Positions 28,380 through 37,902 of a stretch of DNA of 64,000 bases are shown piece after piece. The notes under the pieces are model-generated. The model saw only the letters and a program-made list of their open reading frames with translations. It was not told the origin of the DNA and searched no databases. This DNA is from Burkholderiales bacterium. GTDB lineage: Bacteria > Pseudomonadota > Gammaproteobacteria > Burkholderiales > Burkholderiaceae_C. The stretch covers positions 57,517 through 121,516 of the forward strand of contig JANYJJ010000150.1 of NCBI GenBank assembly GCA_025358485.1. Reading direction: 5' to 3'. Every line of letters starts with the position of its first letter. Position 1 is the stretch's first letter. The translations under genes and the position numbers were made by a program.

Positions 28380-29525
28380 ATGACAGTCATCACCAACATA
28401 GAAGACCTGCGCATCCTCGCCAAAAAACGAGTTCCGCGCATGTTTTACGACTACGCCGATTCGGGGTCTTGGACTGAGGGCACTTACCGCGCGAATGAAA
28501 TTGACTTTCAGCGCATCAAGCTGCGGCAGCGGGTGGCGGTGAACATGGACAACCGGTCGCTGCGCACGACGATGGCGGGCACGTCGGTGGCCATGCCTGT
28601 GGCCATTGCACCGACGGGCTTGACGGGCATGCAGCATGCCGACGGTGAAATGCTGGCAGCGTTGGCGGCGAAAAAATTTGGCATTCCGTTCACGCTGAGC
28701 ACGATGAGCATTTGCTCGATTGAGGACATTGCGGCCGCCACGAAAGCGCCGTTTTGGTTTCAGTTGTATTGGATGCGCGACCGCGATTTCATGGACCGTT
28801 TGATGGACCGCGCCAAGGCCGCTGGTGTGACGGCGCTGATGTTGACGCTGGACCTCCAGGTGCTGGGGCAACGTCACAAGGATTTGAAAAACGGACTGAC
28901 CGCACCGCCCAAACCCACTCTGACCAACATTTTGAACTTGATGATGAAGCCGCGTTGGTGCTTGGGCATGGCGGGCACCAAGCGCCACAGTTTTGGCAAC
29001 TTGGTGGGCCACGCCAAAGGCGTGAGCGACATGAGTTCACTCGGCGCGTGGACGCGTGAGCAGTTCGACCCGAAGCTGGATTGGAACGACGTGGAGTGGA
29101 TCAAAAAACGCTGGGGCGGCAAGCTGATTTTGAAAGGCATCATGGACGCGGAAGACGCCAAGCTGGCTGCCAACAGCGGTGCCGACGCGATGATCGTGTC
29201 CAACCACGGCGGCCGTCAGTTGGACGGCGCGCCAAGTTCGATTGAGGCCCTGCCCACCATTGCTGACGCGGTCGGCAAACAAATTGAAGTGTGGATGGAC
29301 GGCGGCATCCGCAGTGGCCAAGACGTGTTGAAGGCGCGTGCGCTGGGTGCGCAAGGCACCCTGATTGGCCGCAGCTTTTTGTACGGTCTGGGCGCAATGG
29401 GCGAAGCGGGCGTGACCAAGTGCCTGGAGATCATCGCCAAAGAGTTGGACGTGACCATGGCGTTTTGCGGGCACACCGACATCAACACGGTGGACAAAAG
29501 TATTTTGTTGCCGGGGACGTTTTGA
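28380..29525 (+). CDS. lldD: FMN-dependent L-lactate dehydrogenase
   Basis: 'RVPRMFYDYADSGSWTEGTYRANEIDFQRIKLRQRV', 'APTGLTGMQHADGE', 'SNHGGRQLDGAPSSIEALP'. Confidence 0.9.
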   Translation: MTVITNIEDLRILAKKRVPRMFYDYADSGSWTEGTYRANEIDFQRIKLRQRVAVNMDNRSLRTTMAGTSVAMPVAIAPTGLTGMQHADGEMLAALAAKKFGIPFTLSTMSICSIEDIAAATKAPFWFQLYWMRDRDFMDRLMDRAKAAGVTALMLTLDLQVLGQRHKDLKNGLTAPPKPTLTNILNLMMKPRWCLGMAGTKRHSFGNLVGHAKGVSDMSSLGAWTREQFDPKLDWNDVEWIKKRWGGKLILKGIMDAEDAKLAANSGADAMIVSNHGGRQLDGAPSSIEALPTIADAVGKQIEVWMDGGIRSGQDVLKARALGAQGTLIGRSFLYGLGAMGEAGVTKCLEIIAKELDVTMAFCGHTDINTVDKSILLPGTF

Positions 29526-29529
29526 ATTG

Positions 29530-29552
29530 CCCTCTCGCCTTGACTGAGAGGG
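29530..29552. repeat. Short inverted repeat downstream of lldD (possible terminator/REP)
   Basis: ccctctc-gccttgact-gagaggg. Confidence 0.6.
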
Positions 29553-29616
29553 TTGGTGAGTGGTGTGAGAGTTGAGGAACGTCGGTGAGTTTTCGAAGTT
29601 TTCACCTCCTCCCCAA

Positions 29617-29639
29617 CCCTCCCCCGTCGAGGGGGAGGG
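29617..29639. repeat. 9-bp-arm C-rich inverted repeat
   Basis: ccctccccc-gtcga-gggggaggg. Confidence 0.8.
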
Positions 29640-29895
29640 AGCTGACAGTTCGCAGCCCAGCAAAATTTCGTTTGTGTCGCGGCCAAACTCCATGGCGGGT
29701 GCAGCGCTTGACATGGGCGAGTTAGGCAGCGGTGTGGCCAAGCAAAGGCGCCCTGCACTTCAAACATCTGCTGTCCAAGCTTCAGCAGCGAAAAACCGCT
29801 CTGACTTGCATTGAATAGCCAAGGCCACTGAATCACTGAAATTTGGAGCCGTGCTGTCAAGCCGCCCTTGAAGGGCCAGACGCAAACCAGCCAAT

Positions 29896-30849
29896 TCAAA
29901 TCACGCCTTCCCCCAACGCGTAAGTTTGTATGAGTTGCTCGACCACGCGGGCTTGCAATGCGTCCTTGCGAGCCTTCAGCGGGTCGCGTGTGCGCATGGT
30001 GGCCAGCTTTTTCTTGACCCTCACGAAATTCATGGGCGCGGGCACTCGCATCGTGGCCATGTGGCCCGATGTCGCCACCACCGCCTGTTCAAAATGACCG
30101 CCGTCTAACAAGTTTGAGCCGGTCGAAATTTGCACGGCCCAAAAGTCTTCCTCAAATTTGGAGACGCGCAGCGGGTGCGGATCGTCGGCTTTCGCGGCGC
30201 GGCGCACGATGTCAATCTCGAAACCTTCGCTGTTCACTGCCGTGTAGAGCTGATCGGATCGCAGCTCAAAGGTCTTGTCTACTTTCTGCAGGACGGCCAA
30301 CATGGAAGTGTCTAAGCGCTCCATCGTGGTGACGAAGCTCAAGTACTTTCGCGTATCGAGCAGAAGATCAATGTCTCGCGTGGCCGTGGCACCGTCTTCC
30401 ACACGAACACCGCAGGCCGACTCGTAGGCGTACAGCGCGTGCGTGCCAACCACCATGAAGTGCTGGCTGAGGCCCGCCTGCTCAAGTCGATTCAAGGTGT
30501 CAATGAGCAATCGCGGCGCGCGGCCCACGCGCAAGGCACGGTTGCTGCGTTGATGCTGGCTCAGCGCTTCGGTCAGGCTTTTCAACCGTGCTGTCGCCGC
30601 TTCTTTGCGCTGCATGAATCGCACAAAATTGTCCTGAAGCTCAGAGGATTCGACGCCCAAAGACGTTTGCGCGCCGGTCGTCGCAACGCGGATCAAGTAA
30701 CGCCGACCGCCCAAAGTGCGCCAAAACATCGAGCCCCGCACCTCGGCAGACGCTTTTTTCGCGTCACGCCAAGCCCTCAGCGTCGATTCAGCGTCTATGT
30801 ATTGGCGTGTTTGCGCAGGAGTCAGTTCCAGCATGACTTGAGCTATCAA
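29896..30849 (-). CDS. Nucleotidyltransferase-fold protein (NTP_transf_8 / GSU2403-like)
   Basis: 'HFMVVGTHALYAYESACGVRVEDGATATRDIDLLLDTRK' plus 'GFEIDIVRRAA', nucleotidyltransferase metal-site pattern. Confidence 0.75.
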   Translation of the reverse strand: MIAQVMLELTPAQTRQYIDAESTLRAWRDAKKASAEVRGSMFWRTLGGRRYLIRVATTGAQTSLGVESSELQDNFVRFMQRKEAATARLKSLTEALSQHQRSNRALRVGRAPRLLIDTLNRLEQAGLSQHFMVVGTHALYAYESACGVRVEDGATATRDIDLLLDTRKYLSFVTTMERLDTSMLAVLQKVDKTFELRSDQLYTAVNSEGFEIDIVRRAAKADDPHPLRVSKFEEDFWAVQISTGSNLLDGGHFEQAVVATSGHMATMRVPAPMNFVRVKKKLATMRTRDPLKARKDALQARVVEQLIQTYALGEGVI

Positions 30850-30850
30850 A

Positions 30851-30891
30851 TTTTCAGAGTAAAAAAGATTTTTTGTAAATTACTCTGAAAA
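30851..30891. promoter_or_regulatory. Perfect 12-bp inverted repeat immediately upstream of the nucleotidyltransferase
   Basis: ttttcagagtaa (30851-30862) / ttactctgaaaa (30880-30891). Confidence 0.8.
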
Positions 30892-30920
30892 AAGCACGCA
30901 GTCAACCCGAGGTCAGCGCC

Positions 30921-31796
30921 TCACTCAAACGTATTGCACTGCGCCGGGCTGCCGCTTTGCAGGCCGCGTTTGAACCAGCTCACGCGCTGTGCGCTGCTGC
31001 CGTGGGTGAAGCTTTCGGGCACAACTTGGCCGCGTGACTTTCGTTGCAGGGTGTCGTCGCCGATTTGCGCGGCGGCATTCAGGGCGGTCTCAATGTCACC
31101 TGGTTCCAGTTTCCAGCCTTGCTCGGCTTGCGACCGGTTGGCCCAGACGCCGGCAAAACAGTCGGCCTGCAATTCGAGGCGCACGCTGGCGGCGTTTTGC
31201 TGGGTCTCGCTGCTGCGTGCGCGCATGGCGTCTACTTTGCCGCTGATGCCAAGCTGGTTTTGCACGTGGTGCGCCACCTCATGGCCGATGACGTAGGCCT
31301 GTGCGAATTGGCCGGGTGCGCCAAGCCGGGTGGTCATGGTGTCGAAGAAGGCCATGTCCAAATAAACGTGGTTGTCGGCGGGGCAATAAAACGGGCCCAT
31401 GGCGGCGTCGCCTTGGCCGCAGCCTGTGGGGTAGCTGCCGCGAAACAGTGTGAGCTTGGGGTTTTGATAAGTCTTGCCAGATTCTTTGAAGACGTTGCCC
31501 CAAACCGTTTCGGTGCTGCGCAACACTTTGGAAACGAACTGTGCCTGCGGGTCATTCGCGGGTGGTTTTGCTGTGGGGCCAGGCGCGCTCTGCGACATGG
31601 GCGCAGGGCCACCGCCACCCAACAAGCCCAACACCGTCATCGGGTTGATGCCGAAGATCCAACCCGCGACCACCGCGATGACGATGGTGCCAATGCCCAC
31701 ACCGCCTCCCAGGCGCATGCCGCCACCGCCACGGCCGCCGCTGGAGCCACGGGCGTCTTCGACGTTGGAACTTTCATCTTGGCCGTCCATGCGCAT
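30921..31796 (-). CDS. YpfJ-family neutral zinc metallopeptidase
   Basis: 'RGGGGMRLGGGVGIGTIVIAVVAGWIFGINP', 'YVIGHEVAHHVQNQLGI' HExxH. Confidence 0.92.
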   Translation of the reverse strand: MRMDGQDESSNVEDARGSSGGRGGGGMRLGGGVGIGTIVIAVVAGWIFGINPMTVLGLLGGGGPAPMSQSAPGPTAKPPANDPQAQFVSKVLRSTETVWGNVFKESGKTYQNPKLTLFRGSYPTGCGQGDAAMGPFYCPADNHVYLDMAFFDTMTTRLGAPGQFAQAYVIGHEVAHHVQNQLGISGKVDAMRARSSETQQNAASVRLELQADCFAGVWANRSQAEQGWKLEPGDIETALNAAAQIGDDTLQRKSRGQVVPESFTHGSSAQRVSWFKRGLQSGSPAQCNTFE

Positions 31797-31838
31797 GGCG
31801 TGCTCCTTGGGGTCTATTGAAATTTGGGTTTTTTGATT

Positions 31839-31897
31839 CCGTTCGGCCTGAGGTATCGAAGGCTTGCGGGACTTCGATAGCTCAGTCCGAACGGGGT
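31839..31897. repeat. REP-like inverted repeat
   Basis: ccgttcggcctgaggtatcgaag ... cttcgatagctcagtccgaacgg. Confidence 0.85.
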
Positions 31898-31953
31898 GGG
31901 GTTTGAGTTCGCTGACGAAGTGACGGGGTGCCGAGGTGATTTTTTCTGCGCGT

Positions 31954-32523
31954 TCAAGTCTTGGGCAAGGTCACGCCTTTTTGTCCTTGGTACTTGCCGC
32001 CTCGGTCTTTGTAGCTGGTTTCACAGACTTCGTCGCTCTCAAAAAACAGCACTTGGGCGCAGCCTTCACCGGCGTAAATTTTGGCGGGCAGCGGCGTGGT
32101 GTTGCTGAATTCCAAGGTCACGTAGCCTTCCCATTCGGGCTCAAACGGGGTGACGTTCACGATGATGCCGCAGCGCGCGTAGGTGCTTTTGCCCAAGCAG
32201 ATGGTGAGCACATTGCGCGGGATGCGGAAGTACTCGACCGTGCGGGCCAGCGCGAAGCTGTTGGGCGGGATGATGCAGACGTCGGAGTTCATGTCGACGA
32301 AGCTGCGTTCGTCGAAATTTTTCGGATCGACCACGGTGCTGTAGATGTTGGTGAACACCTTGAATTCGGGCGCACAGCGGATGTCGTAGCCGTAGCTGGA
32401 GGTGCCGTAGCTGACGATTTTTTGGCCGTCTGCCGAGTGGCGAATTTGGCCCGGCTCGAAGGGCTCGATCATGCCGGTGGTTTTCGCCATGTGGCGTATC
32501 CACTTGTCGCTCTTGATGGTCAT
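31954..32523 (-). CDS. dcd: dCTP deaminase
   Basis: '[26 protein letters not shown]...[18 protein letters not shown]...[49 protein letters not shown]'; track ORF overextended. Confidence 0.95.
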   Translation of the reverse strand: MTIKSDKWIRHMAKTTGMIEPFEPGQIRHSADGQKIVSYGTSSYGYDIRCAPEFKVFTNIYSTVVDPKNFDERSFVDMNSDVCIIPPNSFALARTVEYFRIPRNVLTICLGKSTYARCGIIVNVTPFEPEWEGYVTLEFSNTTPLPAKIYAGEGCAQVLFFESDEVCETSYKDRGGKYQGQKGVTLPKT

Positions 32524-32588
32524 TGCGCTTCCTTGCCTTGCGGCTTCCTTTGTGACTTCGTGCGTGATTTTAGAAGGCGCGGTTTTGT

Positions 32589-33353
32589 TCAGTAGGAGAT
32601 GCCGTAACGCAAACCCTTGACCTTGAGCACGGCCGACTTGAGTTTGATTTGCTCCAGCACCAAGCCAGGGGCCAGCGTGTCGCCCTCGCGAACCACCTGG
32701 CCGTTGATGATGAGCATGCGGTTGGCGGGCGTTTGCGAATACATGGCACCGCCCACGGTTAATGTGGGCAAGCCAGCGCGCACGTCTTCGGGCAGCTCGC
32801 TCAGCGCGTAGAGCCGGGCTTCGGGCGAGGTGGCGGCGGAAGCGATAGGGGCGGGTGCGGGGGCTGCTTGCGCTTTGGGTTTGGCGGGCGTCGGCAATGG
32901 TGAAGGTGAAGGTGGTGGTGAAACTGGTGCCGGGATTTGCACGGCGGCCTGCTCTGACGGCACGATCGCAGCAGGCTCGACCGCGCGCGCAGGGCGAGCC
33001 AGCGGCAGCAGGGCTCGCGCCACGGGCGCAGGCGCGGGCACGGGGGCGACTGCGGGCGGCGGCGCTGCCTGTTGGACTGCAACGGGCGCGGCTTGGACTG
33101 GTGCCGGTGCGGTCGCAAGCTGCACACCAGCAGGCGCGGCTTGACGGGTCAACACCCACCACAAGGAACCCAACACGATCAGCAGGCCCGCAGCGGCCAC
33201 GGCCCAGATCAGAGTTTGCGGTTGCGAGCGGCCTTTGCGCACTTCGTCTGGTGCGATCCACGGGTCGGTTTTGGAATGCAGGCCGGGCACGTCTTCACGC
33301 TCGCGTTCGCGTTCGGAGTCGGCTCGCTTGAGGGCGTCGAGGATGTAGGACAT
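32589..33353 (-). CDS. gspB: General secretion pathway protein B
   Basis: '[18 protein letters not shown]'; C-term '[44 protein letters not shown]'. Confidence 0.88.
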   Translation of the reverse strand: MSYILDALKRADSEREREREDVPGLHSKTDPWIAPDEVRKGRSQPQTLIWAVAAAGLLIVLGSLWWVLTRQAAPAGVQLATAPAPVQAAPVAVQQAAPPPAVAPVPAPAPVARALLPLARPARAVEPAAIVPSEQAAVQIPAPVSPPPSPSPLPTPAKPKAQAAPAPAPIASAATSPEARLYALSELPEDVRAGLPTLTVGGAMYSQTPANRMLIINGQVVREGDTLAPGLVLEQIKLKSAVLKVKGLRYGISY

Positions 33354-33368
33354 GGCGGTGACTCTGCG

Positions 33369-35180
33369 CTATTTTGCGGACGCTGCGGAAGCTGCGGTTG
33401 CGGTTGCAGTTGCGGATGCCGCCGCAGAAGGCGCAGACACAGCAAGAACTTCGACAAGCAACCGCGGCTCGTCCACGCCGGTGGCGCGGTTGAGTTGCAT
33501 GAAGGTGGTGGGGCCCACCACGCCGTCGGGTGTCAGGCCTTGCGAGACTTGGAAGGCGTCTACCTGGGCCTTGAGGGCCGCGTCAAACCGCATCACGCCG
33601 CTCTGCGGGATGGCGGGCGGTGGTTGACCTAGCAGCGCCGCCAGTTGAACGGCAAGCTGCGTCACGCCGCTGCCCACGCTGCCCATTTGCAACATCGCGC
33701 GGTAGTCGGCCGGGGCCTTCCACAGCGTGGTGAAGTCGCCGCGCCACACGGCAGCCAGCGCCCACAGCGGCACGGTGCGCGACACGCCAGCAGCACGCAA
33801 GGTGGCGGCCTGCGAAGTCAATGCCGTGAGCAACGCGTATTGCGATTGGCCTTTCGCATCAAACAGAGTGACGACGCCGGGGCGGTTCAACTGACGGATC
33901 ACCGCCAGGTTGCTTTTGCTGCGCAGACAAAACACCTGGCTGCGCTGTGCTGCGGCGCAGGCGTCGCCAGTGCTGTCGGTCGATGCACCAGCGCCGCTCA
34001 AATTCACTTTCCACAACGGCAACAGCTCACGCAAGGCAGCGTCTTCGGTGCCGAGCAAGGCGCCGAGGGTGGACTGCAAATCGGCACCGTTGGTCAATGT
34101 GGTTGAAGGCAAAGCCGCGCTCGCTGACGACGCGGCTGCGGCTGTGGATTTAACCGTTGAGGTGGACACCGAAGCAGACACCGAAGCGGGCGTGGAAGCC
34201 GCAGCCGAAGGGGAAGCCACGTTCACCGATTGCGAGCGCATGCGCTCTTTCGCGGCCCACGTCACCAAACCAAACAACACCAACATGGCCAAGCCGCCGA
34301 AGGCCCACCACCCAGTTCGACTTGAAGGCGACAAAGCCAGCGCGCGAGACTCGCTTCGCCCAAACACTTCGTCGGCGGCGCGTTCAACAATCTCGCTGTT
34401 CACGCGCGCTTGGCCGGTGGAATACGCACCCAACAGCGCACGGTCGCACAGCAAGTTGATGCGCCGCGGAACACCGCGTGCCAGCTGGTGAATGCGGCTG
34501 CGCGCTTCGCTGTCAAACGGCACCGCACCGCGCATGCCGGCCACCGTCAAACGGTGACGGATGTACTGGACTGTTTCAGCTTCAGACAACGCATCAAGGT
34601 GAAAGCGCGCGGTCACGCGCTGTGCCAATTGCTCAAGCTCAGGGCGCGCCAACATGTCGCGCAACTCGGGCTGGCCAATCAAAATAATTTGCAGCAGCTT
34701 GCGTTCGTTGGTTTCTAAATTGGTCAGCAAACGAAGCTGCTCCAAGACATCACTCGACAGGTTTTGCGCCTCGTCGATGATGAGCACATTGTTCTGCCCA
34801 ACAGCGTGGGTTTTGAGCAAAAAATCGTTCAGCGGATCGATGTGCTCTTTGACGGTTGCGGTCGCAGCGTTGGGGCCAGCCACCGGTAAAGGGATTCGAA
34901 ATTCACTGCACACCGATTGCAGCAACTCCACCACCGTGAGCTTGGGGTTGAAGATGTAGGCAACGTTGCAGCGCTTGGGCATGCGCTCTAAAAACGCGCG
35001 ACACACTGTTGTTTTGCCGGCACCTATTTCTCCGCTCAGAAGCACAAAGCCGCCGCCGCTGTCCAGGCCGTAAAGCAAGTGCGCCAGGGCTTCGCGGTGC
35101 CGCTCGCTCATGTACAAAAAGCGCGGGTCGGGGGCGATGGAAAAGGGCTCGCGTTTGAGCCCGAAGTAAGCGGTGTACAC
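33369..35180 (-). CDS. gspA: ExeA/GspA-type AAA ATPase with C-terminal peptidoglycan-binding domain
   Basis: 'MYTAYFGLKREPFSIAPDPRFLYMSERHREALAHLLYGL', Walker A 'GEIGAGKTT', C-term 'VDAFQVSQGLTPDGVVGPTTFMQLNR'. Confidence 0.9.
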   Translation of the reverse strand: MYTAYFGLKREPFSIAPDPRFLYMSERHREALAHLLYGLDSGGGFVLLSGEIGAGKTTVCRAFLERMPKRCNVAYIFNPKLTVVELLQSVCSEFRIPLPVAGPNAATATVKEHIDPLNDFLLKTHAVGQNNVLIIDEAQNLSSDVLEQLRLLTNLETNERKLLQIILIGQPELRDMLARPELEQLAQRVTARFHLDALSEAETVQYIRHRLTVAGMRGAVPFDSEARSRIHQLARGVPRRINLLCDRALLGAYSTGQARVNSEIVERAADEVFGRSESRALALSPSSRTGWWAFGGLAMLVLFGLVTWAAKERMRSQSVNVASPSAAASTPASVSASVSTSTVKSTAAAASSASAALPSTTLTNGADLQSTLGALLGTEDAALRELLPLWKVNLSGAGASTDSTGDACAAAQRSQVFCLRSKSNLAVIRQLNRPGVVTLFDAKGQSQYALLTALTSQAATLRAAGVSRTVPLWALAAVWRGDFTTLWKAPADYRAMLQMGSVGSGVTQLAVQLAALLGQPPPAIPQSGVMRFDAALKAQVDAFQVSQGLTPDGVVGPTTFMQLNRATGVDEPRLLVEVLAVSAPSAAASATATATAASAASAK

Positions 35181-35291
35181 GGATCAGTCAGACGTTCGCA
35201 GTCAACGCAGGGAGGTTTATTTTGCTGTTTCTAGATAGGTAATAACTCGGTCGGCGATCACTTGTCCGGTGATCGCTTGCTTGGTGATCGC

Positions 35292-36251
35292 TTATTTAGT
35301 GATGAGCAAAGCTGGTGCAAACATCTCGGTCGATGCCGACTTTTTGCCCGCAAAGGTGTTTTCAATTTGCATGGTCACCAGCTCGGCCATGCCGCGAAAG
35401 TTCTGCTGCATGGAGGCGACGAAAGGCGTGCCTTTTTTGATCATGTCCACCGCTTGGCTGGTGCCGTCGATGCCGGTGACGACGATCTCGTTGCGTCCCG
35501 CCGCTTGTATGGCCTGCGTGGCCCCGATGGCGGGCTCGTCCCAGGCGGCCCACACGGCGGTGATAGAACCCTTGGTCGGATTGGCGGTGAGGATGTTCTC
35601 CATTTGCTTGCGCGCGTTTTCTATCGGGCCGGGCACTTGCACATGCATCTCGCTCAAGACCTTGACGTTGGGCAAGTCTTTCAACATGCCGTCCAGCGCG
35701 ATAGACCGCTTCACCACGCCCGGATGCGGCCGGTGCGTGAACACCACGATCGTGCCTTTGTTGTTGATGGTTTTGAACAACTGCTGGCTGATGGCCGTGC
35801 CCATGGCCGTGTTGTCGCTGGTGGCGTTCATGACCATGCTGGGGATGTAGCCCGAATCACAACCGAACACCGGGATGCCTTTGGCCGCAGCGGCGGCAAT
35901 TTGAGTCTTCACTTGATTCGGGTCGGCGCTGACGATGACGATGGCGTCGGTCTTGGCAGCCACAGCGTCTTCCATGCGACTGGCCATCAGGCCGAAGTCG
36001 CCTTTGGTGTCGATGACGTTGGCTTTCCAGCCCTTTTTGGTGGCCAACTCAGACAGCGTTTTCAGCATGTCGTTGGTGGTGACCGATTGCTGATACGGCG
36101 TGATGAGGGTGATGGTTTTACCGACCTGGGCCCACGCGCTGCCAACACCAAGGCCCGCGCCGGTCAGGCTCAACAGTGCGGCTGCCGCGGCGGTGACCGC
36201 GCTGCGTTGGACAAATTGACGGCGGCTGGATGGCTTTGCGTTGGTGGTCAT
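35292..36251 (-). CDS. Sugar ABC transporter substrate-binding protein (periplasmic binding protein type 1, Tat-like signal)
   Basis: 'SSRRQFVQRSAVTAAAAALL', 'SADPNQVKTQIAAAAAKGIPVFGCDSG'; track start 36653 overextended. Confidence 0.88.
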   Translation of the reverse strand: MTTNAKPSSRRQFVQRSAVTAAAAALLSLTGAGLGVGSAWAQVGKTITLITPYQQSVTTNDMLKTLSELATKKGWKANVIDTKGDFGLMASRMEDAVAAKTDAIVIVSADPNQVKTQIAAAAAKGIPVFGCDSGYIPSMVMNATSDNTAMGTAISQQLFKTINNKGTIVVFTHRPHPGVVKRSIALDGMLKDLPNVKVLSEMHVQVPGPIENARKQMENILTANPTKGSITAVWAAWDEPAIGATQAIQAAGRNEIVVTGIDGTSQAVDMIKKGTPFVASMQQNFRGMAELVTMQIENTFAGKKSASTEMFAPALLITK

Positions 36252-36318
36252 CGTGACTCCTTGTTGTGCAAAAAAGCGGGCTGAAAAACTAAGCTGGAAC
36301 CCCAGCGAATTGTGGGGC

Positions 36319-37902
36319 TCAACGGGGCGCGTCTGACAGGGTAGAAACCGCCGCCTGCAGGGCGCGCCAGCGGCGCGATTTTGCTTGCATCTGCGCGGCC
36401 GCCTCTGGCCGAGGGAGCACGGTTTGCGAGCGCGAATTCGAAGACAAACTTTGATGTCGCCGCACAAAGTCTTCCGGCGACGCGCACCAGTCCAAAGCAG
36501 CACCTGCCCCTGCCCTTGCCGCAATAGCGGCAGCGCCCAGGCACGGCAAGAGGTCAGCACCAGCCGGGATGTGCAGGGGCGCGTCAAAACAATCGGCCAA
36601 TATTTGCATCCACTCAGCGCTGCGCGTGGCACCGCCCACGACGATGAGCTCACGCTGACGGGTGCCTTGCGGCTGCAACATGTCCAAGGCCCAGCGCAGC
36701 GACAAGGACACGCCTTCTAACGCAGCGCGCATCATCTGGGCGCGGGAGGTGTCCATGCCCAAACCGACGATGGCACCCTGACCTTCGCTGCTGTTCACCG
36801 GCAAGCGCTCGCCGTTCAAATAAGGCAAGAACATGAGCTTGGGATCGAAGGGTGCTGCCGCCACGGCGTGCTCGAACAACGCGTAGCGCTGCGTGTCGGC
36901 GGCGTCGGCGGCATCGGCGGGTGCATCCAACCAACGCAAGGCCCAGCGGTGAACTGCACCTGCGTTGGAGATGGGGCCGATAAAAATGCGGCGCGGCAAA
37001 CCGTTCGCCGCTGGCGGCAAATAGGGCAGCACAAACAGGGGCGCGCCGGGTGCGTTGAACTGCTCTGTTGCGCTGTCAGACACATCAGACACGCGCGCCA
37101 CCCAAGCCGATGTGCCCAGGTAGGCGTAACACTGCGACGCATCACTCACGCCCGCGCCCAAGGTGGTGGCGGCTGCGTCACCCAGGCCGCACAGCACGGG
37201 GCAGCCTGCTGCCAAACCGGTGATCGCGGCGGCTTGCGTGCTGACCACGCCGACCTGCGCGTCGGCATTCAGCAAGTCAGGCAACGCGCGCTTCAAGCCC
37301 AGCGAATCGAGCCACTGATGCGCCCACGCGCCGTGCTCGATATCAAACATGCCGGTGGTTGCGGCCGTGGTCGGGTCGGTGACTGCGCGGCCGGTGAGGC
37401 GCTGAGTGATGAAGTCTTTCGCGCCCACCAAGACGTGCGCTGTTCGCTCCCAAACATCGGCGTGATGCTCGCGAAGATGCAGCAATTTCGGCAGCACCGA
37501 CGTGGCATTGAAGGGGTTGCGGGTGACGCGGTGTATCGCGTCGGCACCCATTTGTTCGGTGATACGCGCGGCCGCATCGCTCGCCCGCGCATCGGTGTGC
37601 AGCCACGCCGGGCACAGCACATGGCCATGCGCATCTAGGGCAATCAGGCTTTGCATTTGGCCGCTGAAGGTCAACGCTGCGATGTTGCTGGGCAGCACGC
37701 CTTGCTCCCACCACTGTTGCAGCACCTGGCAAAACGCCAGCCACCAATCCTGCGGGTCTTGTTCGCAGTGAACGGCTGCGCTGCGGTAGCTCACGGTGTG
37801 AGCCAGTTGCATCTGACCGTCTCGCGACACCAGCACAGCCTTCACCGCCGATGAGCCGATGTCAAAGCTGGCGATGAAGGTGTCGCTGCGCGGCGCATTC
37901 AT
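36319..37902 (-). CDS. FGGY-family carbohydrate kinase (xylulokinase-like)
   Basis: 'FIASFDIGSSAVKAVLVSRDGQ', 'LTFSGQMQSLIALD', 'ELIVVGGATRSAEWMQILADCF'; start MNAPRSDTF. Confidence 0.9.
   Translation of the reverse strand: MNAPRSDTFIASFDIGSSAVKAVLVSRDGQMQLAHTVSYRSAAVHCEQDPQDWWLAFCQVLQQWWEQGVLPSNIAALTFSGQMQSLIALDAHGHVLCPAWLHTDARASDAAARITEQMGADAIHRVTRNPFNATSVLPKLLHLREHHADVWERTAHVLVGAKDFITQRLTGRAVTDPTTAATTGMFDIEHGAWAHQWLDSLGLKRALPDLLNADAQVGVVSTQAAAITGLAAGCPVLCGLGDAAATTLGAGVSDASQCYAYLGTSAWVARVSDVSDSATEQFNAPGAPLFVLPYLPPAANGLPRRIFIGPISNAGAVHRWALRWLDAPADAADAADTQRYALFEHAVAAAPFDPKLMFLPYLNGERLPVNSSEGQGAIVGLGMDTSRAQMMRAALEGVSLSLRWALDMLQPQGTRQRELIVVGGATRSAEWMQILADCFDAPLHIPAGADLLPCLGAAAIAARAGAGAALDWCASPEDFVRRHQSLSSNSRSQTVLPRPEAAAQMQAKSRRWRALQAAVSTLSDAPR

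Noticed and set aside
31954-33261. 435-aa ORF as a dcd fusion
   Set aside because: Upstream ~245 codons overlap gspB in another frame and are Arg/Ala-rich; dcd starts at 32523
35292-36653. 453-aa ORF for the substrate-binding protein
   Set aside because: Extension overlaps the kinase gene; Tat-like signal peptide begins at 36251
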